Shown here: positions 48,246-55,648 of the stretch, piece after piece
Numbering within the stretch: position 1 is the first letter of the stretch
Layout: each line of letters starts with the position of its first letter
Assembly (NCBI RefSeq): GCF_017355365.1
Contig: NZ_JADIJR010000021.1
Coordinates: 1-55,648 of the forward strand
Reading direction: 5' to 3'
DNA: 55,648 bases
Source: Microbacterium sp. SD291
Lineage (GTDB): Bacteria; Actinomycetota; Actinomycetes; Actinomycetales; Microbacteriaceae
The notes under the pieces: model-generated
Databases searched by the model: none
The model's input: the letters and a program-made list of their open reading frames with translations, nothing else
What the model was told of the DNA's origin: nothing
Position numbers and translations under genes: made by a program

Positions 48246-49175
48246 CTACGGCAGCAGGTGCCCGGCCGCGCGGAAGAGCTCGTACCACTCGGCGCGCGTG
48301 AGCGCGAGGTCCGCTCCGGCCGCGGCATCGCGCACTCGCCCCGGCGTCGTGGTGCCGAGCACGACCTGCATGTTCGCGGGGTGGCGCGTGATCCAGGCGG
48401 TCGCGATCGCGATCGGCTCCACTTCGTAGGTTGCCGCGAGCCGGTCGATCACCGCGTTGAGCTCGGCGTACGCGGGGTCTCCGAGGAAGACGCCGGTGAA
48501 GAACCCGCCCTGGAAGGGCGACCAGGCCTGGACGGTGATGCCGTTGATGCGGCAGTACTCGACGATGCCGCCGCCGTCGCGGACGACGCTCTGCTCCTCG
48601 CCCGACATGTTCGCCGCGATCGGCTGGGCGATTATCGGCGCATGGGTGATCGACAGCTGCAGCTGGTTCGCGACGAGCGGCTGCCGCACCGCAGTGCGCA
48701 GCAGGTCGATCTGCCGCGGCGTGTGGTTCGAGACCCCGAAGGCCAGGACCTTGCCCGACGCCTCGAGCTCGTCGAACGCCCTGGCGACCTCGTCTGGCTC
48801 GACGAGCGCGTCGGGGCGGTGCAGCAGGAGCACGTCGATGCGGTCGGTGCGAAGAGCCCGCAGCGAGCCCTCGACCTGGGCGAGAATGTGCTCGTAGGAG
48901 AAGTCGAACATCCCCTGCGCCGGCACGATGCCGCACTTCGTCTGCAGCACGATCTCGTCGCGCTCGGCGTCGGTCAGCGCGAGGGCGTCGGCGAATCTTC
49001 CCTCGCAGAAGTGCATGCTGCCGCCGTAGATGTCGGCGTGATCGAAGAAGTCGATCCCGGCGGCACGAGCCGTGTCGTAGAGCTCGCGGATCTCCGCGTG
49101 CTCCTTCCCGTCGATGCGCATCATGCCTGCGATGACGGCGGGAGCAGTGGTCGTTCCGAACGGCACGGTCTTCAT
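48246..49175 (-). CDS. Aldo/keto reductase (YdhF-like)
   Basis: A 309-residue AKR with the tetrad residues in DFFDHADIYGGS (Asp, Tyr), VLQTKCGIV (Lys) and VLLLHRPD (His). The segment QAWSPFQGGFF and the C-terminal LGTTTPGRVRDAA bind the coenzyme phosphate. It resembles E. coli YdhF, whose substrate is not established. The ATG has TAGCGT seven bases upstream, and that element touches a perfect 10-bp inverted repeat shared with the divergent acetyltransferase gene. Confidence 0.92.
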   Translation of the reverse strand: MKTVPFGTTTAPAVIAGMMRIDGKEHAEIRELYDTARAAGIDFFDHADIYGGSMHFCEGRFADALALTDAERDEIVLQTKCGIVPAQGMFDFSYEHILAQVEGSLRALRTDRIDVLLLHRPDALVEPDEVARAFDELEASGKVLAFGVSNHTPRQIDLLRTAVRQPLVANQLQLSITHAPIIAQPIAANMSGEEQSVVRDGGGIVEYCRINGITVQAWSPFQGGFFTGVFLGDPAYAELNAVIDRLAATYEVEPIAIATAWITRHPANMQVVLGTTTPGRVRDAAAGADLALTRAEWYELFRAAGHLLP

Positions 49176-49182
49176 GTGCTCA

Positions 49183-49188
49183 ACGCTA
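49183..49188 (-). promoter_or_regulatory. Leaderless-type -10 of the aldo/keto reductase gene
   Basis: TAGCGT on the minus strand lies 7 nt before the ATG at 49175. The adjoining inverted repeat would fill the -10/-35 spacer. Confidence 0.5.
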
Positions 49189-49214
49189 GCGGCAGGAGCA
49201 TCCGTCCTGCCGCT
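49188..49214. promoter_or_regulatory. Perfect 10-bp inverted repeat, probable operator
   Basis: AGCGGCAGGA (49188-49197) and TCCTGCCGCT (49205-49214) flank a 7-bp spacer. The element lies between the -10 regions of two divergent genes and could control both. No regulator gene lies next to it. Confidence 0.6.
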
Positions 49215-49228
49215 GATTGAATGTCTTC

Positions 49229-49831
49229 ATGAGCTTCCTCACCACGCCTGCGCCGGTCACCCTCACCGGCCGTCTCGTCGAGTTGCGTCCGCTGGAGCAC
49301 TCGCACCACGACGGCCTGCTCGAGGCCCTGCAGGAAGGCGACCTCTGGCAGAACGCGTGGTACACCTCCGTGCCGTCGCCTGAGGGGCTGGCGGCCGAGA
49401 TCGAGCGCCGGATCGGGCTGATCGAGAAGGGCGAGATGGTGCCGTTCACGGCGTTCGACGCCGCCGGCCGAGTGCTCGGCCTGACCTCGTACTACGAACT
49501 CGCCGCCGAGGTGCCGCGGCTGCACATCGGATACACCTGGAACCGCCCGTCGGCGCACGGCACCGGCACGAACGCCGAGTCGAAGCTGCTGCTCCTGCAG
49601 CACGCCTTCGAGACGCTCGGGGTGTTCCGGGTCGGGCTGACGACCCAGTGGGTGAACTTCCAGTCGCGCGCGGCGATCGAGCGTCTCGGCGCGAAGCAGG
49701 ACGGCGTGATGCGCGCGATCAGCCGCTACCGCAACGGCGCGCTGCGCGACAGCGTCGAGTACTCGATCATCGAGCCGGAGTGGCCCGCGGTGAAGGCGAA
49801 CCTCGAACAGCGCCTCGCGAAGAGGCGCTGA
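49229..49831 (+). CDS. GNAT-family N-acetyltransferase (RimJ/RimL type)
   Basis: A 200-residue GNAT of the RimJ/RimL group. It begins with VTLTGRLVELRPLEHSHHDG and has the acetyl-CoA region with HIGYTWNRPSAHGTGTNAES and FETLGVFRVGLTTQWVNFQS. It probably acetylates a ribosomal or other protein N-terminus or a small amine; the substrate is unknown. ATG 49229 is preferred over TTG 49217; the hexamer TTGAAT then lies 6 nt upstream as a weak -10. Only 3 bp separate its stop from the stop of the convergent small membrane protein gene. Confidence 0.9.
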   Translation: MSFLTTPAPVTLTGRLVELRPLEHSHHDGLLEALQEGDLWQNAWYTSVPSPEGLAAEIERRIGLIEKGEMVPFTAFDAAGRVLGLTSYYELAAEVPRLHIGYTWNRPSAHGTGTNAESKLLLLQHAFETLGVFRVGLTTQWVNFQSRAAIERLGAKQDGVMRAISRYRNGALRDSVEYSIIEPEWPAVKANLEQRLAKRR

Positions 49832-49834
49832 GCC

Positions 49835-50041
49835 TCACTCGGTGGCGTTGCCCGACCAGTTGTCGGAGCGACGGGTGGCGCCGCTGCGCCCGGCGCGCAT
49901 CATGTACGCGAGCGACAGGCACATCAGCAGCAGGCCGCCGACGAACACCAGCGCCTGGAAGTCGGGAAGCTCGTGCGCGATGCCCATCATCCCGATCCCT
50001 CCGAGGAAGAGGATCATGAAGAGGAGGAAGCTGAGGATCAC
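49835..50041 (-). CDS. Small two-helix membrane protein
   Basis: A 68-residue protein with two hydrophobic helices (LSFLLFMILFLGGIGMMGIA and ALVFVGGLLLMCLSLAYMM) and a basic, Ser/Arg-rich tail. The family is not recognised. It starts at GTG 50041, 4 nt after AGGAGA. Codon use and the good ribosome-binding site suggest a real gene. Confidence 0.7.
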   Translation of the reverse strand: MILSFLLFMILFLGGIGMMGIAHELPDFQALVFVGGLLLMCLSLAYMMRAGRSGATRRSDNWSGNATE

Positions 50042-50131
50042 GGGATCTCCTGTCGTCGGTGCCGCCTAACAGAATACCGCCGACGAGGAAACCCCCGTGC
50101 ATCCACGCGATCCTTCTGGTTTCGTCGCAGG

Positions 50132-50743
50132 ATGAGCACCCCGCTGACAGCACTCGCGATCACGTGCACGCTGAAGCCCTCACCCGCGGCCTCCAGTTCC
50201 GATCTGCTCGCCACGCAGATGCTCGGCGCGCTGGCTGGCCACGGCGTGAGCGGAGACCTGATGAGGGCGGTCGATCATCAGATCAGCCCCGGCGTCGAGA
50301 CCGACATGGGAGGCCCTGACGAGTGGCCGGCGATGCGACAGCGGGTCCTGGATGCCGACATCCTTCTGCTCGTCACGCCGACCTGGCTCGGGCAGCATTC
50401 CAGCGTCGCGCAGAGCGTGCTCGAGCGTCTGGACGCCGAGCTCGCCGAGACGGATGCCCAGGGGCGGCCGATCCTGTTCGACAGGGTCGCGATCGTCGGC
50501 ATCGTGGGCAATGAGGACGGGGCGCACCACATCGCGGCGGTGCTCTTCCAGGCGCTCGACGACGTCGGCTTCACGGTCCCGGCGCAGGGGTCGGTGTACT
50601 GGAACGGCGAGGCCATGCAGACCACCGACTACAAGGATCTCGACCGCACGCCGGAGAAGGTCTCGGCATCCATCGCGACGACCGTCCGCAATGCCGCACA
50701 TCTCGCGCGCTCGCTGCGCGAGGACGGCTATCCCGCCGGCTGA
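50132..50743 (+). CDS. Flavodoxin-like NAD(P)H-dependent oxidoreductase
   Basis: A 203-residue flavodoxin-fold protein. It opens with LAITCTLKPSPAASSSDLLA, resembling the phosphate loop of FMN reductases, and LLLVTPTWLGQHSSVAQSVL is the typical flavin-binding loop. IVGNEDGAHHIAAVLFQAL is a second flavin contact. It probably reduces quinones or small molecules with FMN. ATG 50132 was chosen because the fold starts there; no clear ribosome-binding site or TANNNT element precedes it. Confidence 0.86.
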   Translation: MSTPLTALAITCTLKPSPAASSSDLLATQMLGALAGHGVSGDLMRAVDHQISPGVETDMGGPDEWPAMRQRVLDADILLLVTPTWLGQHSSVAQSVLERLDAELAETDAQGRPILFDRVAIVGIVGNEDGAHHIAAVLFQALDDVGFTVPAQGSVYWNGEAMQTTDYKDLDRTPEKVSASIATTVRNAAHLARSLREDGYPAG

Positions 50744-50774
50744 GACCGCGCCATCGGCGTATCGATTCTGGACA

Positions 50775-52601
50775 TTGTTCAAGAAGACCCCGTGGCGCAA
50801 CGCCGCGTCACGAGGAGCCGCCACAGCGGCAGCACTCCTCACCTGTACGGCCATCATCCTGACCCCATCGTTCGCCGGCGCGAACACCGACTCGACCGGT
50901 GACCCCGAGATCGTCGGCGCCAGCTCCGCGAACGCCATCCCGGGCGAGTACATCGTCGTACTGAAGCCCTCCGGCGCGATCGGCACCGCCGATGACGTCT
51001 CCGCCACCCTCACCGACGAGGTCGGCGGTCAGGTGCTCAGCACCTTCAACACCGTGCTCAACGGCTACTCCGCCCTTCTCACCGAGGACGAGGCGCTCAC
51101 GCTCTCGGGCGACGACCGCGTCGACTACGTCGAGCAGTCGCAGACGTTCTACGCACTCGACGAGCAGGTCAGCCCGCCGAACTGGGGCGATGACCGCATC
51201 GACCAGCGCGACCTTCCGCTCGACCAGAGCTACACCTACCCCGGCTCGGCGGGCGAAGGCGTCCACGTATACATCGTCGACACGGGCGTCCGTGCGTCGC
51301 ACGCCGATTTCGCAGGCCGCATGGGCCCGGGCTTCGACGCGGTCACGCCCGGCGGGAGCGCGAACGACTGCAACGGTCATGGCACTCACGTCGCCGGCAC
51401 CGCCGCCGGCACCAAGTACGGCGTCGCGAAGAAGGCGACGATCCACCCGGTGCGCATCCTCAACTGCGAGGGCTCGGGGTCGAGCACCGACATCATCGAG
51501 GCGATCGAGTGGCTCACCGAGAACGCGCAGAAGCCTGCCACGGCGAACTACAGCGTCGGCTGCCGCACCGCGTGCTCCAGCCCCGCGACCGACCAGGCCG
51601 TGAAGAACCTGGTCGCCTCCGGCGTCACCTGGGTGCAGGCAGCGGGCAACAGCAACGACGACGCCTGCCGCTACAGCCCGCAGCTGGTCCCTGAGGGCAT
51701 CACGGTCGGCAACTCCACGCGCACCGACGGCAAGGCCGCGTCGAGCAGCTGGGGCTCCTGCCTCGACGTCTGGGCACCGGGCACCGACATCGTGTCGGCC
51801 TGGTACACGGCAGACGACGCGACCCGGTCGGCGACCGGCACCTCGATGGCCTCGCCGCACACCACGGGCGCGACCGCGCTCTACCTCGGTGAGAACCCCG
51901 ACGCGACGCCCGCCCAGGTGCAGGCAGCGATCAAGGAGAACGCCACGACCGGCACGCTGACGGGTCTCGACGCCGCATCGCCGAACCGCCTGCTGTACAC
52001 CGGGTTCCTGAACTCCGACGACCCCGCCCCGGTCGCGGTCGACCTCGCCGCGATCGGAAACCAGTCCGGCAAGGTCGGCCAGGCCGTCAACCTCGCCGTC
52101 AGCGCGACCGGCGGCACCGCACCGTACGCGTTCTCCGCGACCGGTCTTCCGGCGGGGCTCGCGATCAGCGCCTCGACCGGCGCGATCACCGGCACCCCGA
52201 CGGCCGCGGCCACGTCGAACGTCACCGTCACGGTGAAGGACGCCGGCACCCCGGTGACCACCGACTCGGCATCGTTCACGTTCACGATCACGGCCGTCAG
52301 CACGAGCAGCTGCGACGGGACGCCCGTCTCGTCGGGTTCGCTGACGAACGGCCAGCAGGTCGTGTCGCCGACGTTCACCTGTGCGTCCGGTGCGGTCGAG
52401 GTCTGCCTCGACGGACCGACCGGAGCCGACTTCGACGTGTACCTCCAGAAGAACTACTCCTGGTTCGGCTGGATCACCGTCGCGGAGGGCACGTCCGCCG
52501 ACGCCGACGAGAAGTTCACTTACAACGCCGGAGCCGGAAGCTACCGCGTAGTGGTGAAGTCGTACTCCGGATCGGGCGCGTACACCGCGACCGTGAAGTG
52601 A
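50775..52601 (+). CDS. Secreted S8 family serine peptidase (proteinase K-like subtilase)
   Basis: A 608-residue exported protease. The signal peptide (FKKTPWRNAASRGAATAAA, cut near FAGA) is followed by an I9 propeptide (about 55-125). The catalytic triad is Asp in YIVDTGVRAS, His in CNGHGTHVAGT and Ser in ATGTSMASPHTTG. A putative Ig-like domain (about 420-510, LPAGLAISASTGAITGTPT) and a PPC-type C-terminal domain (about 515-608) follow. Cysteine positions fit the proteinase K group. No ATG or GTG lies in frame near the signal peptide. TTG 50775 is the only sensible start, with GATTCT five bases upstream as a possible -10. It probably degrades extracellular protein. Confidence 0.9.
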   Translation: MFKKTPWRNAASRGAATAAALLTCTAIILTPSFAGANTDSTGDPEIVGASSANAIPGEYIVVLKPSGAIGTADDVSATLTDEVGGQVLSTFNTVLNGYSALLTEDEALTLSGDDRVDYVEQSQTFYALDEQVSPPNWGDDRIDQRDLPLDQSYTYPGSAGEGVHVYIVDTGVRASHADFAGRMGPGFDAVTPGGSANDCNGHGTHVAGTAAGTKYGVAKKATIHPVRILNCEGSGSSTDIIEAIEWLTENAQKPATANYSVGCRTACSSPATDQAVKNLVASGVTWVQAAGNSNDDACRYSPQLVPEGITVGNSTRTDGKAASSSWGSCLDVWAPGTDIVSAWYTADDATRSATGTSMASPHTTGATALYLGENPDATPAQVQAAIKENATTGTLTGLDAASPNRLLYTGFLNSDDPAPVAVDLAAIGNQSGKVGQAVNLAVSATGGTAPYAFSATGLPAGLAISASTGAITGTPTAAATSNVTVTVKDAGTPVTTDSASFTFTITAVSTSSCDGTPVSSGSLTNGQQVVSPTFTCASGAVEVCLDGPTGADFDVYLQKNYSWFGWITVAEGTSADADEKFTYNAGAGSYRVVVKSYSGSGAYTATVK

Positions 52602-52623
52602 CGACCCGGCAGGAATGAGAGAG

Positions 52624-52656
52624 CGGATGCCGCGGGGCTGAGCCCCGCGGCATCCG
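52624..52656 (+). terminator. Terminator of the subtilase gene
   Basis: Two perfect 15-nt arms (52624-52638 and 52642-52656) flank a 3-nt loop, 22 bp after the stop codon. No U-run follows. Confidence 0.8.
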
Positions 52657-52680
52657 TCATCCGGCATCCGTCATCGAAAG

Positions 52681-52708
52681 CTGACAGCCCTCACCGTGGC
52701 GGTACCGT
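52681..52708 (+). promoter_or_regulatory. Promoter of pgi
   Basis: CTGACA (52681-52686), 16 bp, then TACCGT (52703-52708), which lies 6 nt before the ATG. This is the one leaderless-type promoter here with a good -35. Confidence 0.6.
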
Positions 52709-52714
52709 TTACGC

Positions 52715-54394
52715 ATGACTCCCCCGATCGATCCCACCAGCACCCCGGCCTGGGCTGAGCTCAGCGCCCTGCACGCCTCAATCACTCCGGACCTCCGCGG
52801 CTGGTTCGCCACCGATCCGTCCCGGGCCGAGCGGCTGTCGCTGCCGCTCGCCGACCTGCACGTCGACCTGTCGAAGAACCTCGTGACCGACGAGGTGCTG
52901 GCGGCCCTCCTCCGCCTCGCCGAGCAGACCGGCGTCGCCGAGCGCTACGCCGCGATGCTCGCGGGCGATCACATCAACACCACCGAGGATCGCGCCGTGC
53001 TGCACACCGCGCTGCGCCGCCCGGCCGGCGCCGCGCCGGCACTGGTCGTGGACGGGCAGGACGTGGATGCCGATGTGCACTCGGTGCTCGACGCCCTCTC
53101 CGCGTTCGCCGAGCGGGTGCGTTCGGGCGACTGGCTGGGCGTGACCGGCAAGAAGGTCACCCACGTCGTGAACATCGGCATCGGCGGATCCGACCTCGGC
53201 CCGGTCATGGTCTACGAGGCGCTCAAGCCCTACGCGGATGCCGGGATCGAGGCGCTGTTCGTCTCCAACATCGACCCGACCGACCTCGCGCAGAAGACCG
53301 CAGGGCTCGACCCCGAGACCACGCTGTTCATCGTGGCGTCGAAGACCTTCACGACACTCGAGACCCTCACCAACGCGCGGCTCGCACGTGACTGGCTGTG
53401 GGCGGGGCTCACGGCATCCGGTGCCATCGCCGGCGACGAGGCATCCCGCACCGACGCGGTGGCGCACCACTTCGTCGCCGTCTCGACCGCGCTCGACAAG
53501 GTCGCAGCCTTCGGCATCGACCCGGCGAACGCCTTCGGGTTCTGGGACTGGGTCGGCGGCCGCTACTCGGTCGACTCGGCGATCGGCCTCTCGCTCGCGA
53601 TCGCTCTCGGCCCCCAGGTGTTCCGCGACCTGCTGGCCGGCTTCCACGCCGTCGACGAGCACGTGCGCGCCACTGAGCTGTCGCGCAACGTGCCAGTGCT
53701 GATGGGGCTGCTGAACGTCTGGTACGTGAACTTCTTCGGCGCGCAGTCGCACGCCGTGCTCCCCTATGCACAGCAGCTGAGCCGCTTCCCCGCCTACCTG
53801 CAGCAGCTGACCATGGAGTCGAACGGCAAGTCGGTGCGCTGGGACGGCTCCCCCGTCACCACCGACACCGGCGAGGTGTTCTGGGGTGAGCCGGGAACGA
53901 ACGGCCAGCACGCGTTCTACCAGCTGATCCACCAGGGCACCCGGCTGATCCCGGCGGACTTCATCGCGTTCGTGAACCCCGCGTATCCCCTCGCCGACGA
54001 CGGCCAGGACGTGCACGCGCTGTTCCTCGCGAACTTCCTCGCGCAGACCAAGGCGCTCGCGTTCGGGAAGAGCGCAGCCGAGGTCGAGGCCGAGGGCACC
54101 ACCGGTGCGCTGGTCGCCGCGCGCACTTTCGCCGGGAACCGCCCGACGACGTCGATCTTCGCGCCGGCTCTGACTCCGCAGGTGCTCGGCCAGCTCATCG
54201 CACTGTACGAGCACATCACGTTCACGCAGGGCACGATCTGGGGCATCAACTCCTTCGATCAATGGGGCGTCGAGCTCGGCAAGCAGCTGGCCATGCAGAT
54301 CGCCCCGGCGATCGAAGGCGACGCGGATGCGGTCGAGTCGCAGGATGCGTCGACGAAGGCGCTGCTGGCCTACTACGCGGCGAACCGGAAGTAG
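52715..54394 (+). CDS. pgi: Glucose-6-phosphate isomerase
   Basis: A 559-residue cytosolic isomerase interconverting glucose 6-phosphate and fructose 6-phosphate. Family motifs are [61 protein letters not shown] (catalytic Glu) and [19 protein letters not shown] (catalytic His), with the Lys in [12 protein letters not shown] near the end. Length is standard for the long bacterial form. It stands alone between a terminator and the MBL gene. Confidence 0.97.
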   Translation: MTPPIDPTSTPAWAELSALHASITPDLRGWFATDPSRAERLSLPLADLHVDLSKNLVTDEVLAALLRLAEQTGVAERYAAMLAGDHINTTEDRAVLHTALRRPAGAAPALVVDGQDVDADVHSVLDALSAFAERVRSGDWLGVTGKKVTHVVNIGIGGSDLGPVMVYEALKPYADAGIEALFVSNIDPTDLAQKTAGLDPETTLFIVASKTFTTLETLTNARLARDWLWAGLTASGAIAGDEASRTDAVAHHFVAVSTALDKVAAFGIDPANAFGFWDWVGGRYSVDSAIGLSLAIALGPQVFRDLLAGFHAVDEHVRATELSRNVPVLMGLLNVWYVNFFGAQSHAVLPYAQQLSRFPAYLQQLTMESNGKSVRWDGSPVTTDTGEVFWGEPGTNGQHAFYQLIHQGTRLIPADFIAFVNPAYPLADDGQDVHALFLANFLAQTKALAFGKSAAEVEAEGTTGALVAARTFAGNRPTTSIFAPALTPQVLGQLIALYEHITFTQGTIWGINSFDQWGVELGKQLAMQIAPAIEGDADAVESQDASTKALLAYYAANRK

Positions 54395-54414
54395 GCGCGA
54401 AGAGGGAGGGGTGT

Positions 54415-54474
54415 ATGCGCGTCGAGGCCGTCCTAGGCACCGGCTCGGCGAAGAAGATCACCGAGCTGCTCTGA
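54415..54474 (+). CDS. Possible 19-residue micro-ORF
   Basis: MRVEAVLGTGSAKKITELL is preceded by a strong GGGAGGGG ribosome-binding site 3 nt before the ATG, 20 bp after pgi. It may be a small peptide, a leader for the MBL gene, or a fragment of a lost gene. I recognise no family, and it is too short to judge by codon use. Confidence 0.3.
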   Translation: MRVEAVLGTGSAKKITELL

Positions 54475-54495
54475 CGGCAGGCGCGCTGCACCCGC

Positions 54496-54523
54496 TAGCA
54501 TCATCCAAAACCGAAACGCTTTC
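54496..54523 (+). promoter_or_regulatory. -10 element and LacI-type operator before the MBL gene
   Basis: TAGCAT (54496-54501), with CTGACG 19 bp upstream, is followed by the palindrome GAAACGCTTTC (54513-54523), which resembles LacI-family operators. Its centre differs from the ATGTGACCGT site of the sugar operon, so another regulator would bind it. Confidence 0.5.
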
Positions 54524-54553
54524 CGGATTCGGTGCCGCCCGCAAGGAGGCGTC

Positions 54554-55390
54554 ATGAGCTCACCCCGTACTCCCCTGACCCGGAGCGCCCACGGACAGGC
54601 GGTCGCGCCGACCAGCGTGCCGATCGGACCAGACGCGTTCAGCGACGACGCCGGCACCGTGCTGCGCTGGCTGGGCATGGCCGGGTTCCTCGTCAACTCA
54701 CGAGGGATCCTGCTGGCCATCGACCCGCTCCTGCAGGACTTCGACATGCCGGTGCTGATCGACTTCCCCCTCGCAAGCGGCGATGTGCCGCGACTCGACG
54801 CGGTGCTGGTCACGCATGCGGACAACGACCATTTCAGCGCCCCGACCTGCCGGGCCCTCGCCCCGGTCACGACGCGCTTCCATTCGACGCGCTACGTCGC
54901 CGGCCTCATGCAGAACGACGGGATGCCCGCGATCGGCCACGACATCGGGGATGCCTTCGAGGTCGGCGCCGTGCGCGTGCAGGTGACGCCGGCGGATCAC
55001 GCCTGGCAGAACGCGGCCCCCGGGTCCGCGGATCGGGTGTTCCTCGACGAGGACTCCTGCGGGTTCTGGCTCGACACTCCGGACGGCACGATCTGGGCAC
55101 CAGGGGACTCCCGACTGATCCGCGACCACCACCTGACGATGCCCGCGCCCGATGCGCTGATCTTCGACTTCTCCGACAGCGACTGGCATTTCGGATTCGC
55201 CGGCGCCGTCGAGATGGCCAACGCATACCCGGATGCCGACCTGCTCCTGCACCACTGGGGCTCCGTCGACGCCGCCGACTTCTCGCCGTTCAACGCCGAC
55301 CCGGACGAGCTCTGGGACGTCGTCGTGAACCCCGAGCGGATCCACGTGCTGGCGCCCGGAGAGCTTTTCCGACTCCGGCGCCGCGGGTAG
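54554..55390 (+). CDS. MBL-fold metallohydrolase (UlaG-like)
   Basis: A 278-residue metallo-beta-lactamase-fold protein. The metal-binding motif is VLVTHADNDHFSAP (HxDxDH, about residue 87). Further ligands are in PADHAWQN, WAPGDSRLI and LLHHWGSVD. UlaG-type enzymes are Mn-dependent lactonases or hydrolases; the substrate here is unknown. AAGGAGG lies 4 nt before the ATG. A LacI-type palindrome in the promoter suggests sugar-responsive control. Confidence 0.9.
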   Translation: MSSPRTPLTRSAHGQAVAPTSVPIGPDAFSDDAGTVLRWLGMAGFLVNSRGILLAIDPLLQDFDMPVLIDFPLASGDVPRLDAVLVTHADNDHFSAPTCRALAPVTTRFHSTRYVAGLMQNDGMPAIGHDIGDAFEVGAVRVQVTPADHAWQNAAPGSADRVFLDEDSCGFWLDTPDGTIWAPGDSRLIRDHHLTMPAPDALIFDFSDSDWHFGFAGAVEMANAYPDADLLLHHWGSVDAADFSPFNADPDELWDVVVNPERIHVLAPGELFRLRRRG

Positions 55391-55396
55391 GCTCGC

Positions 55397-55648
55397 ATGC
55401 CCCGCATGCTCGCATCCGGGCAGCTCTCCCGCATCCTGACGCTCGATGTCGACAGCGGAGACGTGCATGTCGTCCACGAATCCGCCGAGGTGCTGTACGA
55501 GGCGCCCAACTGGTCGCGCGACGGCACCGCTCTGTACGTCAACGGCGACGGCCACCTGTTCCGGTTGGGGCTGACGGAGGCCGAGCCCCCTGAGCGGATC
55601 GAATTGGGCGACTTCCCGGCGCTCAACAACGACCACGTGCTCGATCCC
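55397..55648 (+). CDS. TolB-like beta-propeller (PD40) protein, 5' part only
   Basis: The first 84 codons of a gene that runs off the window. The translation has PD40/WD40-like strand patterns (LYEAPNWSRDGTALYVNG), as in TolB-type translocation proteins and related propellers. No signal peptide is visible in MPRMLASGQLSRILTLDVD, so it is probably cytoplasmic. ATG 55397 lies only 6 bp after the MBL stop, and the two probably form an operon; a second ATG lies three codons on. Confidence 0.75.
   Translation, partial: MPRMLASGQLSRILTLDVDSGDVHVVHESAEVLYEAPNWSRDGTALYVNGDGHLFRLGLTEAEPPERIELGDFPALNNDHVLDP

Overview
The window comes from a high-GC actinobacterium, most likely a Microbacteriaceae member such as Microbacterium. 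The grounds are GC near 70% in counted housekeeping lines (42 of 60 at 31261-31320), GTG starts, many ATGA/TGATG gene overlaps, frequent GGCATCCG/CGGATGCC words, the metG-tatD-rsmA-ispE order, an actinobacterial PMT opposite rsmI, and frequent leaderless-type promoters. No rRNA, tRNA, CRISPR or IS element was seen.

Layout. (1) 1-5.5 kb: a monosaccharide ABC transporter operon (ATPase, permease, lipoprotein) on the minus strand, with its LacI-type regulator upstream. Both promoters carry the same 16-bp operator. (2) 5.5-12.8 kb: a small unknown protein, then ispE, an aldo/keto reductase, rsmA, tatD and metG, with an MFS exporter on the opposite strand. (3) 12.8-17.5 kb: a membrane molybdopterin oxidoreductase, a SAM methyltransferase, rsmI, and the divergent protein O-mannosyltransferase. 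(4) 17.5-20.7 kb: an overlapping aminotransferase-permease-Lrp operon, probably a self-regulated amino-acid unit. (5) 20.7-25.2 kb: a DUF255 thioredoxin-fold protein, an FMN reductase, an aldo/keto reductase and a DUF418-like membrane protein. (6) 25.2-32.5 kb: hrpA-EamA-quinone reductase as an overlapping plus-strand operon, then metY.

(7) 32.5-43.5 kb is the main accessory island. It is a minus-strand operon of a membrane-anchored N-terminal piece, a LamG-domain piece, a 2,338-residue Sec-exported Rhs protein, and a downstream immunity-type gene. The Rhs protein ends in a Hint autoprocessing domain followed by a GIY-YIG-like nuclease tip. A degraded copy of the Rhs pre-Hint linker lies beyond the immunity gene, so the 3' end appears to have been exchanged or duplicated. 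The tip and immunity region is visibly AT-richer. The first two ORFs look like one protein split by a -1 frame change at a TGATG junction. This island is the best candidate for an undescribed system.

(8) 43.6-55.6 kb: a Gfo/Idh oxidoreductase with a NYN/OST-HTH putative RNase, a UPF0303-DUF4166-TIGR01777 run, small membrane proteins, an aldo/keto reductase divergent from an acetyltransferase across a perfect inverted repeat, a flavodoxin-like reductase, a secreted subtilase, pgi, an MBL-fold hydrolase behind a LacI-type operator, and the start of a TolB-like propeller gene that runs off the end.

A recurrent signal is a TANNNT or GACAAT hexamer exactly 6-7 nt upstream of at least sixteen start codons. 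It implies widespread leaderless transcription, and it was used here to choose several starts.
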